Shown: piece after piece, positions 35,102-46,685 of the stretch
Numbering within the stretch: the first letter of the stretch is position 1
How the letters are laid out: every line of letters begins with the position of its first letter
Origin: Thiohalophilus thiocyanatoxydans
GTDB lineage: Bacteria; Pseudomonadota; Gammaproteobacteria; UBA6429; Thiohalophilaceae
DNA length: 64,000 bases
Reading direction: 5' to 3'
NCBI RefSeq assembly: GCF_004366735.1
Contig: NZ_SOQX01000010.1
Location: 1 to 64,000, forward strand
Made by a program: the position numbers and the translations under genes
Notes under the pieces: generated by a model
What the model was told of the DNA's origin: nothing
Database searches by the model: none
The model's input: only the letters and a program-made list of their open reading frames with translations

Positions 35102-36046
35102 TTACAAACTTTTTTCCCTGAGTTCAGCAGGCAGGGAGAAGAAGACATTCTCGGACTGGCCTTCACCCCCCTCGATCACGTCCACGCCCCACTGACGCAG
35201 TTTCTCGATCACCTGTTCGACCAGCACTTCCGGGGCGGAGGCGCCGGCGGTGAGGCCGATGGCGGAGACCCCTTTCAGCCATTCCGGCTCGATCCGGCTT
35301 TCATCGTCAATCAGGTAGGCGGTGGTGCCGCGGCGTTCGGCGACCTCTTTGAGGCGGGTGGAGTTTGAGCTGTTGGGCGAGCCGACCACCAGTAATAGAT
35401 CCACCTGATCGGCGAGGGATTTGACCGCGTCCTGGCGATTCTGGGTGGCGTAGCAGATATCGTCCTTGCGCGGTCCCTGGATGGCGGGGAAGCGTTCCCG
35501 CAGGGCATCGATGATCGCGGCGGTATCATCCATCGACAGGGTGGTCTGGGTGACGAAGGCCAGATGGTCGGGATCCGTAACCTGCAGTCTGGCCACATCA
35601 GCGACGTTTTCGACCAGATACATCCTGCCTCCCTCGCAGGTATCGAACTGCCCCATGGTACCTTCCACTTCCGGATGGCCGGCATGACCGATGAGGATGC
35701 ACTCCTGGCCGTTGCGACTGTAACGCGTCACCTCCAGATGGACCTTGGTCACCAGCGGACAGGTGGCATCGAACACCTCCAGTCCACGCCGCGCCGCTTC
35801 CTGACGCACGGCCTGGGAGACCCCGTGGGCACTGAAAATGACCGTCGCACCGTCGGGGACTTCATCCAGCTCCTCGACAAAGACCGCCCCCTTGGCACGC
35901 AGATCGTCGACCACGAAACGGTTATGAACCACTTCATGGCGGACATAGATGGGCGCGCCGAACAGCTCCAGTGCCCGCTCGACAATGTCGATGGCACGAT
36001 CCACGCCGGCACAGAAGCCGCGCGGATTGGCGAGTATGACTTTCAT
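35102..36046 (-). CDS. ispH: 4-hydroxy-3-methylbut-2-enyl diphosphate reductase IspH
   Basis: A 314-residue [4Fe-4S] enzyme giving IPP and DMAPP in the last MEP-pathway step. Cluster cysteines are in [14 protein letters not shown] (Cys12), [12 protein letters not shown] (about 96) and [11 protein letters not shown] (about 197). HEVVHN and the later [11 protein letters not shown] are typical. It overlaps fkpB by 4 bp and ends the ribF-ileS-lspA-fkpB-ispH operon, the order seen in E. coli. Confidence 0.96.
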   Translation of the reverse strand: MKVILANPRGFCAGVDRAIDIVERALELFGAPIYVRHEVVHNRFVVDDLRAKGAVFVEELDEVPDGATVIFSAHGVSQAVRQEAARRGLEVFDATCPLVTKVHLEVTRYSRNGQECILIGHAGHPEVEGTMGQFDTCEGGRMYLVENVADVARLQVTDPDHLAFVTQTTLSMDDTAAIIDALRERFPAIQGPRKDDICYATQNRQDAVKSLADQVDLLLVVGSPNSSNSTRLKEVAERRGTTAYLIDDESRIEPEWLKGVSAIGLTAGASAPEVLVEQVIEKLRQWGVDVIEGGEGQSENVFFSLPAELREKSL

Positions 36047-36516
36047 GTTTCACTGTCCTGGGTGAATTCACCCGGTTGAATCGCCAGTATCTCCACATCG
36101 AAGATCACCGGCCGCCCGGCAAGGGGATGATTGAAATCAACCACTACTTCCTCGTCGTGGACTTCGTGAATGGTACCTGGTACCTCTTCGCCGGAAGGGG
36201 TGCTGAAGCCGAGAATGATCCCCTCCTCCAGCGGCAGTTCCGCGGCAAACTCGCTGCGCGCCAGGGTATGAATGTTCTCCTCCTCGGGAAAACCGAAGGT
36301 GTCGCGCGGTCCGATCTCCAGACACTGTTTGTCGCCCACCTTCAGACCGTACAGTACCATTTCCAGCCCCTCGACCAGGGTACCGTCGCCCATGGTAAAG
36401 GTCATCGGCTCCCCCTCTTCGGTGCTGTCCGCCACCGTGCCATCGGTGAGACTCAGGGTAAAGTGCATGGTGACCTGTGAACCCGGCCCGATGGTCAATG
36501 CTTCGATATCCGCCAT
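36043..36516 (-). CDS. fkpB: FKBP-type peptidyl-prolyl isomerase FkpB (SlpA)
   Basis: A 157-residue SlyD-like isomerase. The FKBP part contains [38 protein letters not shown] and [13 protein letters not shown]; the inserted IF domain spans about 70-130, then [18 protein letters not shown] closes the FKBP fold. The His-rich tail of SlyD is absent, which fits SlpA/FkpB. It lies between lspA (18 bp gap) and ispH. Confidence 0.92.
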   Translation of the reverse strand: MADIEALTIGPGSQVTMHFTLSLTDGTVADSTEEGEPMTFTMGDGTLVEGLEMVLYGLKVGDKQCLEIGPRDTFGFPEEENIHTLARSEFAAELPLEEGIILGFSTPSGEEVPGTIHEVHDEEVVVDFNHPLAGRPVIFDVEILAIQPGEFTQDSET

Positions 36517-36534
36517 AATAATCCGCCCGTATAA

Positions 36535-37074
36535 TCAGTCTTTGTATTTTGCCGCCAGTTTCCGGTCGGCCCGGTGCTGGCGCAGGGTATCGATCAATAT
36601 CAACACCACCCCGAGGGTAATTGCCGCATCGGCCACATTAAACGCCGGCCAGTGGCATTCGGCCTGGCCGCCTCGATTCCAGGTGTAAAACATAGGCAGG
36701 CAGCCTGTGCCGCGATAATAGACATCGAGAAAATCGATTACATAACCGTGCAGCAGGCGATCGACCAGATTGCCCAGCGCCCCGCCCAGAATCAGTGCCA
36801 GCGACGCCGCCTGCAGATGCTCGTGCCGCAGACGCTTGATCCATAAAAAGATCGCCACACTGATAACAATCGACAACAGGGCAAAAACCCAGCGCTGCCA
36901 GCCCCCCGCATCGCTGAGAAAGCTGAATGCCGCGCCGCTGTTATGCATCAGCGTCAGATTGAATACCGGCAACAGCTCGACCGGCTGGTGTAATACCAGA
37001 TAAGCACTGGCGATCAGTTTACTTACCTGATCGAGCACCACCACCACCGCCGTCAACCATAACCATTTCAGCAT
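36535..37074 (-). CDS. lspA: lipoprotein signal peptidase LspA
   Basis: A 179-residue inner-membrane aspartyl protease that removes signal peptides of prolipoproteins, such as the four at 11.3-15 kb. Four hydrophobic helices are visible. The catalytic aspartates are in GALGNLVDRLLHG and FNVADAAITLGV. Length is slightly above the E. coli enzyme. It starts 55 bp after ileS, with a heptad array in the gap. Confidence 0.94.
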   Translation of the reverse strand: MLKWLWLTAVVVVLDQVSKLIASAYLVLHQPVELLPVFNLTLMHNSGAAFSFLSDAGGWQRWVFALLSIVISVAIFLWIKRLRHEHLQAASLALILGGALGNLVDRLLHGYVIDFLDVYYRGTGCLPMFYTWNRGGQAECHWPAFNVADAAITLGVVLILIDTLRQHRADRKLAAKYKD

Positions 37075-37090
37075 GTAAAATCCTCGTTAC

Positions 37091-37125
37091 AGTTTCTAGT
37101 TACTAGCCGCTAGCGACTAGAAACT
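37091..37125. repeat. heptad array between ileS and lspA
   Basis: Five units AGTTTCT, AGTTACT, AGCCGCT, AGCGACT, AGAAACT (plus-strand reading), starting on the minus strand 4 bp after the ileS TAA. The unit AGNNNCT is symmetric, so the array also reads as heptads on the other strand and the end units form a hairpin. Confidence 0.82.
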
Positions 37126-37129
37126 GATT

Positions 37130-39991
37130 TTACGCGTGCAGCCGTTCCTCGCCCGCACCGTCAACATTCTCCACGCAACGTCCGCACAGCTCGGGATGAT
37201 CGGCATGACTGCCCACCTCCTCGCGATGGTGCCAGCAACGTACGCATTTGGGATGGGCGGAAGCCGAGACCGAGATCCATATCTCATCGTTGCCCGGCAA
37301 TGTGTAATGCTGGGCTTCGACCGGGGGTTCGCCGGCCAGATAGATTCTCGCCGCGGAGGTGATCAGCACAAACCGCAGCTCATCCTCGATCAGAGCCAGC
37401 GCATCATAAATTTCCCGTCCGCAATAGATGCCGACCTCGGCATCCAGATTGGCGCCGATGCCGCCGGCCACGCGCAGGTTTTCCAGCTCCTTGTTCACCG
37501 CGTCGCGCACCTGGATGATGCGTTGCCAGTAGGCCAGCTCGTCGGCGGCGCTCTGCTCATCGCTGAACATGCGCGGCAGTTCGTACCAGGTATTGAGCAG
37601 GACCGAGGCGTTGCGTTCGCCGGGAATGTTTTCCCAGATATCCTCGGCGGTAAAACTCAACACCGGCGCCATCCAGCGCACCAGCGCCTCGGCAATATAA
37701 AACGCCGCGGTCTGCGCCGAACGGCGGGCCACACTCTCACCGGGCATGGTGTACTGGCGATCCTTGATCACATCCAGATAGAAGCTGCTCAGATCCACCG
37801 CGCAGAAGTTGTGCATCAGCTGATAGATATTATGGAATTCGTAGTTGTCATAGGCGGTCACGACCTGCTGCTGGATCTCGCGGGTGCGTTCCACCGCCCA
37901 TTTGTCCAGCGCCAGCATCTGATCGGCCGGCACGCTGTGTCGGGCCGGATCAAAGTCGCCCAGGTTGGCCAGCAGATAACGGGCGGTGTTGCGCATACGC
38001 CGATAGGCATCGGCAGTGCGTTTGAGAATTTCATCGGAGACGCGCATCTCGCCGCTGTAATCGGTAGCCGCCACCCAGAGGCGCAGGATGTCCGCGCCCA
38101 GGTTATTAATGACCTTTTGCGGCGCCACCACGTTGCCCTTCGACTTGGACATCTTCTGGCCTTTGGCATCGACCGTGAAGCCGTGGGTCAGCACCGCCTT
38201 GTAGGGGGCACTGTCCTGCATGGCCACGGCGGTCAGCAGCGAGGACTGGAACCAGCCGCGATGCTGATCGGAACCTTCCAGATAGAGATCGGCGGCAGGA
38301 TAGGTCGTCAGACCGAGACGCCGGTTCAATACCGCAAAATGGGTGACGCCCGAGTCAAACCAGACATCCAGAGTATCGCGGACCTGTTCGTAGTCATCGG
38401 CCTTGTCGCCCAGCAGCGTGTTGACGTCCAGCTCGAACCAGGCATCGATGCCCTGCTGCTCGATCTGTTGCGCCACCTGCTCAATAAGCTCACCGGTTTT
38501 TGGATGCAGCTTGCCGCTTTGCTTGTGTACGAACAGGGTGATCGGCACCCCCCAGGTACGCTGGCGCGAGATACACCAGTCGGGCCGGTTCTCCACCATA
38601 CCGATGATGCGCGCCTCGCCCCATTGCGGCATCCAGCGGGTTTTGCCGATGGCTTCAAGCGCATTTTTACGCAGGTCGGCCTGTTCCATCGAAATGAACC
38701 ATTGCGGCGTGGCGCGAAAGATGATCGGGCTCTTGTGCCGCCAGCAATGAGGATAACTATGACGAAACGCCTCATCATGGACCAGCTTGTTATGGGCTTT
38801 GAGGGTGTCGATCACACTGTCGTTGGCCTTGAACACATGCTGGCCTTCGAACAGTGGCGTGCCCTCGACAAACTTGCCGTCACCGCCCACCGGGTTGTCG
38901 ACCTTGAGGTGATAATGCTGGCCGACCACATAGTCTTCCTGACCGTGGCCGGGCGCGGTATGCACGGCACCGGTCCCCGCATCAAGACTGACGTGATCGC
39001 CGCAGATGACCGGCACTTCACGATCATAAAAGGGATGCTGCAATTTGAGACCTTCGAGATCGACGCCCTTGCAGTAGGCCACCACGCGGTAGTCTTCCAC
39101 GTCCCAGCGCGCCATGATGTCGCCCAGCAGGGCCTCGGCGACGATCAACCGCTCGGGCACATGATCGCCCACGCCGTCGCACTGGACCACAGCGTAATCG
39201 AGTTCGGGATTGACCGCCACCGCCTGGTTGGCCGGCAGGGTCCAGGGCGTCGTGGTCCAGATCACCACCGACACCGCTCCCTTCCCACCATGACCCTCAA
39301 CATGCTGGCAACGGCTCAGCAACGCCTCTTCGTTCAGCAGCTCGAAGCGCACATCGATGGCCGGCGAGGTCTTGTCCTCGTATTCCACTTCCGCCTCGGC
39401 CAGGGCCGAGCCGCAATCGACACACCAGTGCACCGGTTTGAAGCCCTTGTGCAGATGCCCCTGATCGATGATCCGGCCCAGCGCCCGCACGATGTCAGCC
39501 TCGAACTGGAAGTCCATGGTCAGGTAGGGCCGGTCCCAGTCGCCCAGCACCCCCAGCCGCTTGAAGTCCGCGCGCTGGCCGTCCACCTGTTCGGCCGCGT
39601 AATCGCGGCAAGCGGCACGGAACTTGTCGTGGGCCACGGCGCTGCCCGCCTTACCGATCTTTTTCTCCACCTGCAGCTCGATCGGCAGGCCGTGGCAGTC
39701 CCAGCCGGGGATATAGGGGGCATCGTAACCGGCCAGCGTCTTGGACTTGATAATGATGTCCTTGAGTATCTTGTTGACGGCATGACCGATGTGAATCTCG
39801 CCGTTGGCGTAGGGCGGACCGTCGTGCAGCAGAAACAGCGGCCGGTTTTCGGCTCTGGCCTGCTCGCGCAACTGCTGATAGAGATCCATCTCATACCAAC
39901 GCTTAAGAAAGTCCGGCTCGCGTTTGGCCAGGTTGCCGCGCATGGGGAAATCGGTCCGCGGAAGATTCAGGGTGTGTTTGTAATCAGTCAC
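37130..39991 (-). CDS. ileS: isoleucyl-tRNA synthetase IleS
   Basis: A class I synthetase of 953 residues. I use the GTG at 39991, giving (M)[18 protein letters not shown], the family N-terminus, 4 bp after the ribF stop; the frame is open further upstream. HIGH-type motif [11 protein letters not shown] near residue 60; KMSKSKGN near 600; editing domain in between ([16 protein letters not shown]); C-terminal zinc finger [12 protein letters not shown] with CGRC. A bacterial type I enzyme. The long opposite-strand frame here is not a gene. Confidence 0.96.
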   Translation of the reverse strand: MTDYKHTLNLPRTDFPMRGNLAKREPDFLKRWYEMDLYQQLREQARAENRPLFLLHDGPPYANGEIHIGHAVNKILKDIIIKSKTLAGYDAPYIPGWDCHGLPIELQVEKKIGKAGSAVAHDKFRAACRDYAAEQVDGQRADFKRLGVLGDWDRPYLTMDFQFEADIVRALGRIIDQGHLHKGFKPVHWCVDCGSALAEAEVEYEDKTSPAIDVRFELLNEEALLSRCQHVEGHGGKGAVSVVIWTTTPWTLPANQAVAVNPELDYAVVQCDGVGDHVPERLIVAEALLGDIMARWDVEDYRVVAYCKGVDLEGLKLQHPFYDREVPVICGDHVSLDAGTGAVHTAPGHGQEDYVVGQHYHLKVDNPVGGDGKFVEGTPLFEGQHVFKANDSVIDTLKAHNKLVHDEAFRHSYPHCWRHKSPIIFRATPQWFISMEQADLRKNALEAIGKTRWMPQWGEARIIGMVENRPDWCISRQRTWGVPITLFVHKQSGKLHPKTGELIEQVAQQIEQQGIDAWFELDVNTLLGDKADDYEQVRDTLDVWFDSGVTHFAVLNRRLGLTTYPAADLYLEGSDQHRGWFQSSLLTAVAMQDSAPYKAVLTHGFTVDAKGQKMSKSKGNVVAPQKVINNLGADILRLWVAATDYSGEMRVSDEILKRTADAYRRMRNTARYLLANLGDFDPARHSVPADQMLALDKWAVERTREIQQQVVTAYDNYEFHNIYQLMHNFCAVDLSSFYLDVIKDRQYTMPGESVARRSAQTAAFYIAEALVRWMAPVLSFTAEDIWENIPGERNASVLLNTWYELPRMFSDEQSAADELAYWQRIIQVRDAVNKELENLRVAGGIGANLDAEVGIYCGREIYDALALIEDELRFVLITSAARIYLAGEPPVEAQHYTLPGNDEIWISVSASAHPKCVRCWHHREEVGSHADHPELCGRCVENVDGAGEERLHA

Positions 39992-39995
39992 GTTG

Positions 39996-40958
39996 TTATC
40001 CGTTTTGGCGTTCAGTGTGTTCTTTGTGATGCGCGGCAAAATAGGCTCGCGTCTGTTGAACATCCGTGTCGATCTGCTGTTTCAATCGTTCCAGCGAATC
40101 ATACTTCTCTTCGTCGCGCAGCTTGTGTCGAAAACTGACCTGCAGATGCCGGCCATAGATATCCTGATTGAAATCGAGAATGAACACTTCCAGCAGGGCG
40201 CGTGCGTCGTCATCCACGGTGGGCCGGTTACCAAGACTGGCGGCACCCTGCAGTGGTTCGCGCTCCAGCCCGAACACCTCCACGGCAAAGATCCCCTGCA
40301 ACGGCGTCACCTGCCGGTGCAGATGGATGTTGGCAGTGGGAAAACCGAGCTGGCGCCCCAGCCGGTTGCCGTGCGCCACCCGTCCGCTCATGCGATAGTC
40401 GCGCCCCAGCAGCCGTTCGGCCGCGCTCATGTCACCGGCTTCCAGGGCCCGGCGCACGCGGGTACTGCTGACCCGTTCCCCGTCGATCTCGAAGGTGTGC
40501 ATGTTGACCACCGTAAAACCATGTTCGCGCCCGGCCGCGCACAGGTGGTCGATCGTGCCGGCCCGGTCGCGGCCGAACCGAAAATCGTCGCCGACCACCA
40601 GGTATTTGACACCGAGGCCGTCGACCAGCACCTGTTGAATAAACGCTTCCGGGCTCAATTGCGACAGCTTGCGGTTGAACGGCAGACACAACACCCGATC
40701 GACGGCGTAACGGCGCAGGGCCTGCAGCTTCTCCCGAAAGCGGGTCAGGCGCGAGGGCGCCGCCTCGGGTTTGAAATACTCCAGCGGCTGCGGTTCGAAG
40801 GTGATCACCACCGTCGGCAGACAGAGTTCGTCGGCCTTCTCCGCCAGCTGGCCGATCACCGCCTGATGGCCCAGATGCACCCCGTCGAAATTGCCAATGG
40901 TAGCCACGCAACCGTGGTGACGGGGGCGCAGATTATGCAGACCGCGGATCAGCTCCAT
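39996..40958 (-). CDS. ribF: bifunctional riboflavin kinase/FAD synthetase RibF
   Basis: A 320-residue enzyme giving FMN and FAD. The N-terminal adenylyltransferase domain has [17 protein letters not shown] and the later [16 protein letters not shown]; the C-terminal kinase domain has [14 protein letters not shown] and [17 protein letters not shown] 40958 ([12 protein letters not shown]) matches the family start; ATG 40988 would add ten residues. It is the first gene of the operon that ends with ispH. Confidence 0.95.
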   Translation of the reverse strand: MELIRGLHNLRPRHHGCVATIGNFDGVHLGHQAVIGQLAEKADELCLPTVVITFEPQPLEYFKPEAAPSRLTRFREKLQALRRYAVDRVLCLPFNRKLSQLSPEAFIQQVLVDGLGVKYLVVGDDFRFGRDRAGTIDHLCAAGREHGFTVVNMHTFEIDGERVSSTRVRRALEAGDMSAAERLLGRDYRMSGRVAHGNRLGRQLGFPTANIHLHRQVTPLQGIFAVEVFGLEREPLQGAASLGNRPTVDDDARALLEVFILDFNQDIYGRHLQVSFRHKLRDEEKYDSLERLKQQIDTDVQQTRAYFAAHHKEHTERQNG

Positions 40959-41049
40959 GATTGATTGACACCACCGGAAAAAGGCCAAAAGTATAACAAA
41001 AACAAGGGGCTGTTAGCGAAAAATCCCAAGACTTTAGCTAAATGAAATA

Positions 41050-41150
41050 AAACGCTCGCCAAGACGTTTATGCCCGTTGTTTGGGTGCAGAGCCGCCAAG
41101 AAAAGATTACTGTTCTTCTTTGCGAGCTTAGCGTCTTTGCGAGAGATCAT
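41050..41150. repeat. dispersed element with the 29-bp core, copy 3
   Basis: An AAACGCTCGCCAAGACG arm leads into the core with TTTATGCCCGTTGTTTGGG, then GCCGCCAAGAAAAG and the opposing arm CTTTGCGAGCTTAGCGTC. It shares the core (41064-41092) with 6546-6574. It lies in the ribF-murJ gap, where no gene is visible. Confidence 0.7.
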
Positions 41151-41168
41151 TCTCTGCCCGACGACAGG

Positions 41169-42731
41169 TTAACCTGACACCGGCCGGCGGAACTGGCCGA
41201 AGCGCAGACCACTGAGGGCCAGTACGGCGAAGTAGCTGACCACCCCGACGGGGATCAGCCAGCCCAGATGAATCAACCGCTCGCGCAGCGAATAGTCAAC
41301 CCACTGGGCCCAGTCGCCGGCCAGGTACCAGAGGCCCGCGCCCATCAACCCGGCGGCCAGCCCGACACGTAACAGGTAGATGATCCAGCCGCTTTCGGGC
41401 CGGAACACCCCGTCGCGCAACAGGCCGCGCAACAGCAGCATGGCGTTCATGAACGACGAGAGCGTGGTCGCCAGCGCCAGCCCGGCGTGGGGCGCGGAAT
41501 AGCCCACCTGCACCAGCGTCACCACCAGGATCACGTTGAAAATCATGTTGGCGACCATGGCAATCAGCGCCACCTTCATCGGGGTTTTCGTGTCCTGGCG
41601 GGCGAAATAACCCGGCACCAGCACCTTGACCAGCATGAAACCGAGCAGACCGAAGCTGTAGGCGATCAGTGCCAGCGCCATCATGGTCAGATCATGGCCG
41701 CCCTTGCCGCCGTATAAAAACAGGGTTGCCAGGATCGGCCCGGCCAGCACGCCAAGGGCGACCGCCGCCGGCACCCCGATCAACAGCACCCAGCGCAGCG
41801 CCCAGTCCAGGGTGCGGGAGAAGGCCAGGCTGTCCTGGCGGGCGAACTTCTCCGACAGATAGGGCAGGATCACCGTGGCCAGACCGATGCCGAACAGCCC
41901 CAGCGGAAATTCCATCATCCGATCGGCAAAATAGAGCCAGGTGATGCTGCCGAAGGCGAGAAACGAGGCGACCATCACATCAAACAGCAGGTTAATCTGC
42001 ATGGCCGAGGAGCCGATAATCCCCGGCAGCATCAGCTTCATGATCCGCCGCACCCCCGAATCGCGCCAGCCCCAGCGCGGCCAGCGCAGCAGCTTGAGGC
42101 GCAGCAAAAACGGCAACTGCAACAGCAGTTGCGCCACCCCGGCGATCAACACCCCCCAGGCCAGAGCCATGGCCGGCACGTCAAAATAGTCCGACAGCCA
42201 CAGGGCCGCGCCGATCAGACTCAGGTTGAGCAGTACCGGGGTGAAGGCCGGCAGGGCGAAACGGCCGTAGGTGTTGAGCACCCCGCCGGACAGCGCGGTC
42301 AGGGAGATAAAAAAGATATAGGGAAAGGTGATGCGCAGCATCTCGGCGGTCAGATCCACCTGCCCCGGATCGCCGATATAGCCCAGCGCGATCAGCATCA
42401 CGAACAGCGGGGTGATCAGTACCACCAGCGCGGTCAGGATCAGCAGTATTGCGCCCAGGGTCCCGGCCGTGGCGGCCACCAGATCCCGCACCGCCTCGCT
42501 GTCGCGCTGGACCTTGTATTCGGCCAGCACCGGCACGAAGGCCTGGGCAAAGGCCCCCTCGGCGAACAAACGACGCAGGAAATTGGGGATCTTGAAGGCG
42601 ATTAAAAAGGCGTCGGTGGCCTTGCCGAACTCAAATACCGCCGCGAACACCACGTCCCGCACCAGGCCGGTGATGCGAGAGATGAGGGTCATGCTGCTGA
42701 ATACCGCCGTGGACCGTAACAGTCCCATCAA
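41169..42731 (-). CDS. murJ: lipid II flippase MurJ
   Basis: A 520-residue MOP-superfamily flippase with about 14 hydrophobic helices that flips lipid II to the periplasm. The N-terminus LLRSTAVFSSMTLISRITGL is characteristic, as are RDVVFAAVFEFGKATDAF, NFLRRLFAEGAFAQAFVPVL and the central SSAMQINLLFDVMVASFL. It is divergent from rpsT with a 224-bp gap, the E. coli arrangement for murJ/rpsT with ribF nearby. Confidence 0.95.
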   Translation of the reverse strand: MMGLLRSTAVFSSMTLISRITGLVRDVVFAAVFEFGKATDAFLIAFKIPNFLRRLFAEGAFAQAFVPVLAEYKVQRDSEAVRDLVAATAGTLGAILLILTALVVLITPLFVMLIALGYIGDPGQVDLTAEMLRITFPYIFFISLTALSGGVLNTYGRFALPAFTPVLLNLSLIGAALWLSDYFDVPAMALAWGVLIAGVAQLLLQLPFLLRLKLLRWPRWGWRDSGVRRIMKLMLPGIIGSSAMQINLLFDVMVASFLAFGSITWLYFADRMMEFPLGLFGIGLATVILPYLSEKFARQDSLAFSRTLDWALRWVLLIGVPAAVALGVLAGPILATLFLYGGKGGHDLTMMALALIAYSFGLLGFMLVKVLVPGYFARQDTKTPMKVALIAMVANMIFNVILVVTLVQVGYSAPHAGLALATTLSSFMNAMLLLRGLLRDGVFRPESGWIIYLLRVGLAAGLMGAGLWYLAGDWAQWVDYSLRERLIHLGWLIPVGVVSYFAVLALSGLRFGQFRRPVSG

Positions 42732-42881
42732 TTCGTCTCTATCTTATTGTTATTTATCAATATTTATAAGTTTGTGGTGACTTACCAACCCGCCCCGGCC
42801 GCTGTCCGGCCCGGCCTGCCCCGCATCTTACCCCAGGCGCCGGTGCGCTGAATACGCAGCAGGGGAAATTTCGCCCGGGCG

Positions 42882-42910
42882 TTGACATTCGGGGCCAAAA
42901 CCACCATGAT
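42882..42910 (+). promoter_or_regulatory. sigma-70 promoter of rpsT
   Basis: A perfect TTGACA (42882-42887), a 17-bp spacer and CATGAT (42905-42910) lie 46 bp before the rpsT start codon. Confidence 0.6.
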
Positions 42911-42955
42911 ACGCGGCCTTCAAACCCCCGAATTGCTTGAGTCAGGAGAGACGTT

Positions 42956-43216
42956 TTGGCTAACACTGCACAATCCCGCAAGCGTGCGCGCCAGGCGGAA
43001 AACAATCGCCAGCACAATGCCGCTTACCGTTCCAAGTTCCGCACCTTCGTCAAAAAAGTGCTGGGCGCAGTGAAGGCGGGTGACAAGGCCCAGGCCGAGC
43101 AGGCCTACAAGCAGGCCGTGTCCATCATCGACAAGACCGCCAACAAGGGCCTGATTCCCAAGAACAAGGCCGCCCGGCAGAAAAGCCGGCTGAACGCCCG
43201 CATCCGCGCGATGTAA
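42956..43216 (+). CDS. rpsT: 30S ribosomal protein S20
   Basis: An 86-residue basic protein starting from TTG at 42956 (AGGAG upstream within GTCAGGAGAGACG). The sequence ANTAQSRKRARQAENNRQHN, then SKFRTFVKKVLGAVKAGD and KGLIPKNKAARQKSRLN, is diagnostic for S20, which binds 16S rRNA helices. TTG/UUG starts are also known for E. coli rpsT, where they matter for autoregulation. A strong terminator follows. Confidence 0.96.
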   Translation: MANTAQSRKRARQAENNRQHNAAYRSKFRTFVKKVLGAVKAGDKAQAEQAYKQAVSIIDKTANKGLIPKNKAARQKSRLNARIRAM

Positions 43217-43237
43217 CAGGCGCCAGCGCCGAACCCC

Positions 43238-43267
43238 AAAAAGCCGGATTTTTATCCGGCTTTTTTT
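43238..43267 (+). terminator. rho-independent terminator of rpsT
   Basis: AAAAAGCCGGAT, a short T-rich loop, and ATCCGGCTTTTTTT. Confidence 0.92.
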
Positions 43268-43334
43268 ATGGACGGACACCCCGCCGCGCGAGTTCCTGAA
43301 CGACCCGGGCTCGCGTTCAATCAAGGTTTCCCGT

Positions 43335-44462
43335 CTAGACCAGCACCATATTATCCCGGTGGATCAATTCCGGCTCGTCGATATAGCCCAGAATCGACTC
43401 GATCGCCTCGCTGGGCTGGCCCATGATGCGGCGCACCTCGTCGGCGTTGTAGTTGACCAGACCGCGGGCGATCTCCCGCCCTTCGGCGTCCACGCAGGCC
43501 ACCATCTCGCCACGGGCAAAATCGCCCGACACGCCCCGTACCCCGACCGCCAGCAGGCTGCGGCCCGAGTGGCACAGCACCCGGACCGCCCCCTCGTCCA
43601 GCTCCAGGCGGCCGCGCATCTGCAGATGGCCGGCCAGCCACTGCTTGCGCGCCGCCAGCGGGGCCTGTTCGGCATACAGCAGGCTGCCCAGCGCCTCCTC
43701 GCCGGCCCGCAGGCGGGTCAGGATCCGGGCCTCGCGGCCCGAGGCGATCACCGTGGAAGTGCCGGAACGGGCCGCCAGACGCGCCGCCCGCAGCTTGGTC
43801 TTCATGCCGCCACGGCCCAGCGCCCCGGCACTGTCGGTGGCCATGGCATCCAGCGAGGCCTCGTGGACCAGCACCTCGTCGATCAGCTTCGCGTCGGGGT
43901 GATGACGCGGATCGCAATCGTACAGCCCCTGCTGATCGGTGAGGATAATCAGGCTATCGGCCTCGACCAGATTGGCCACCAGCGCGGCCAGGGTGTCGTT
44001 ATCGCCGAAGCGGATCTCGTCGGTGACCACGGTATCGTTTTCGTTGATCACCGGGATCACCCCCAGCTGCAGCAGGCTGCGCACGGCGCTGCGGGCATTG
44101 AGATAGCGCTTGCGGCTGGTGAGATCGTCGTGGGTCAGCAGGATCTGGGCGGTATGCAGGTTGGCGCGGGCAAAACGGGATTCATAGGCCTGGATCAACC
44201 CCATTTGACCGACCGCCGCGGCGGCCTGCAGATGGTGCAGTTCGCTGGGCCGCCGGCTCCAGCCGAGACGGCACATCCCCTCGGCCACAGCGCCGGAGGA
44301 GACCAGCACCACCTCCACGCCCTGTTCCACCAGCGCGGTCATCTGCGCCACCCAGTCATCCAGCCCCGGCTGATTGAGGCCGGTGCCGTCCCCGGTGAGC
44401 AGCGCGCTGCCGATCTTGATCACCCAGCGCCGGGAGGTTGTCAGTTGTTGCCGTCTGGACAT
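43335..44462 (-). CDS. proB: glutamate 5-kinase ProB
   Basis: A 375-residue first enzyme of proline synthesis. The amino-acid kinase domain has [53 protein letters not shown] and [19 protein letters not shown]; the C-terminal PUA domain (about 280-365) is complete. Proline feedback inhibition is expected. It follows obgE by 23 bp, a common arrangement in gammaproteobacteria. Confidence 0.96.
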   Translation of the reverse strand: MSRRQQLTTSRRWVIKIGSALLTGDGTGLNQPGLDDWVAQMTALVEQGVEVVLVSSGAVAEGMCRLGWSRRPSELHHLQAAAAVGQMGLIQAYESRFARANLHTAQILLTHDDLTSRKRYLNARSAVRSLLQLGVIPVINENDTVVTDEIRFGDNDTLAALVANLVEADSLIILTDQQGLYDCDPRHHPDAKLIDEVLVHEASLDAMATDSAGALGRGGMKTKLRAARLAARSGTSTVIASGREARILTRLRAGEEALGSLLYAEQAPLAARKQWLAGHLQMRGRLELDEGAVRVLCHSGRSLLAVGVRGVSGDFARGEMVACVDAEGREIARGLVNYNADEVRRIMGQPSEAIESILGYIDEPELIHRDNMVLV

Positions 44463-44485
44463 AGCCGTCTTTTTCCGCTGTTGCG

Positions 44486-45535
<1,050 letters not shown>

Positions 45536-45730
45536 TCAGTTCCGTATAGTTACGAGAGCCAAGACGGCCCGGGAAAATTGGTCTTACCTGCTCCAAATCA
45601 TATTTGATTTGCAGACATATTTGGTCCGACAACACTGTTGTTTAGCGGTCGAACCACAAACCCTCAAAAGCAACAGTTCCGGACACACATATCAAACGCA
45701 ATCGCTCACTGCCTGAATGCCCTGTTCCCA

Positions 45731-45795
45731 TTCTCCGCGCCTTTGCACCCACACAACGGGCATAAACGCCTCCGCGTCCTTTGCGTTATTTCCAG
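45731..45795. repeat. dispersed element with the 29-bp core, copy 4 (inverted)
   Basis: The core appears reversed at 45741-45769 (CTTTGCACCC then ACAACGGGCATAAACGC), followed by CTCCGCGTCCTTTGCGTTAT. Only one arm is clear, so this copy may be truncated. It is the only thing I see in the 45533-45902 gap besides the rpmA terminator. Confidence 0.68.
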
Positions 45796-45845
45796 TAGCC
45801 TGGAGAAAAGACACGTATTCGCTGATTGCATACCCGTCCAGCAAA

Positions 45846-45875
45846 CAAAAACCCCGTCACGAGGGACGGGGCTTT
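45846..45875 (-). terminator. rho-independent terminator of rplU-rpmA
   Basis: On the minus strand AAAGCCCCGTC and GACGGGGTTTTTG form a GC stem followed by a T run, 28 bp after the rpmA stop. Confidence 0.9.
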
Positions 45876-45902
45876 GGCGGTTCGGCTTGTACCCTGGCGT
45901 CT

Positions 45903-46160
45903 TCAGGCCGGAATAATGCTGACCTGCTTGCGCTGCCGGGGCCCCTTGGTCTCGAATACCACGGTGCCGTCAGCCTTGGCAAACAGGGTATCGTCACCAC
46001 CCTTGCCGACGTTCACGCCCGGGTGAACCTTGGTGCCGCGCTGGCGAACCAGGATATTACCGGCCTTGACCACCTGACCGCCGTAGCGCTTGACGCCAAG
46101 GCGCTTCGACTGGGAATCGCGACCGTTGCGGGTACTCCCGCCTGCTTTCTTATGAGCCAT
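45903..46160 (-). CDS. rpmA: 50S ribosomal protein L27
   Basis: An 85-residue protein starting [19 protein letters not shown], the L27 N-terminus that reaches the peptidyl transferase centre, with [19 protein letters not shown] following. It starts 17 bp after rplU and precedes a terminator. Confidence 0.98.
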   Translation of the reverse strand: MAHKKAGGSTRNGRDSQSKRLGVKRYGGQVVKAGNILVRQRGTKVHPGVNVGKGGDDTLFAKADGTVVFETKGPRQRKQVSIIPA

Positions 46161-46177
46161 GCTTTACGTCCTCTTGC

Positions 46178-46489
46178 TTAACCGCTGATACCGGTGATTT
46201 CCAGTTCCGTGTAGTCCTGACGGTGCCCCTGGGTCTTGCGGCTGTGTTTACGGCGACGGAATTTGATAATGGTAATCTTCTTGCCGCGACCCTGGCTGGC
46301 GACGGTGGCCGTCACCTTGCCGCCTTCGACGTAGGGCTTGCCGACCTTGAAGTCCTCGCCATCGGCGATCATCAGGACCTTGTCGATATCCACACTGGCG
46401 CCGGCCTCCGCGTCGAGTTTCTCGACCTTGATTTTCTGGCCCTGTTCTACCCGGTATTGCTTGCCACCGGTTTCGATAACCGCGTACAT
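46178..46489 (-). CDS. rplU: 50S ribosomal protein L21
   Basis: A 103-residue protein from ATG 46489 ([20 protein letters not shown]), the conserved start; the frame is open upstream but not conserved. [19 protein letters not shown] and [16 protein letters not shown] are L21 features. Divergent from ispB, with about 197 bp shared. Confidence 0.97.
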   Translation of the reverse strand: MYAVIETGGKQYRVEQGQKIKVEKLDAEAGASVDIDKVLMIADGEDFKVGKPYVEGGKVTATVASQGRGKKITIIKFRRRKHSRKTQGHRQDYTELEITGISG

Positions 46490-46685
46490 AATCTGTGCTC
46501 CAAATATCCCCGCCGTTTGGGCGGACTCGACTGTGGAAAGGGGCGCAATTTTAGCGTCTGGGGCCGCCCCGGTCAAAGAATTTTCCTGATTTTCTGCCAA
46601 TTTAAGTGCCCCAAGTCGCCCGTCCAGCTTGACAGGCACCGGGGGGCTCCCTAGCATTTTGCGCTTTGCTCACAGGCTTGTCGCA

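Noticed and set aside
37136-40138. 1000-codon open frame opposite ileS
   Set aside because: It is the shadow of a highly conserved synthetase gene in GC-rich DNA; its composition (His, Arg, Gly, Val rich) has no domain and no conserved start.
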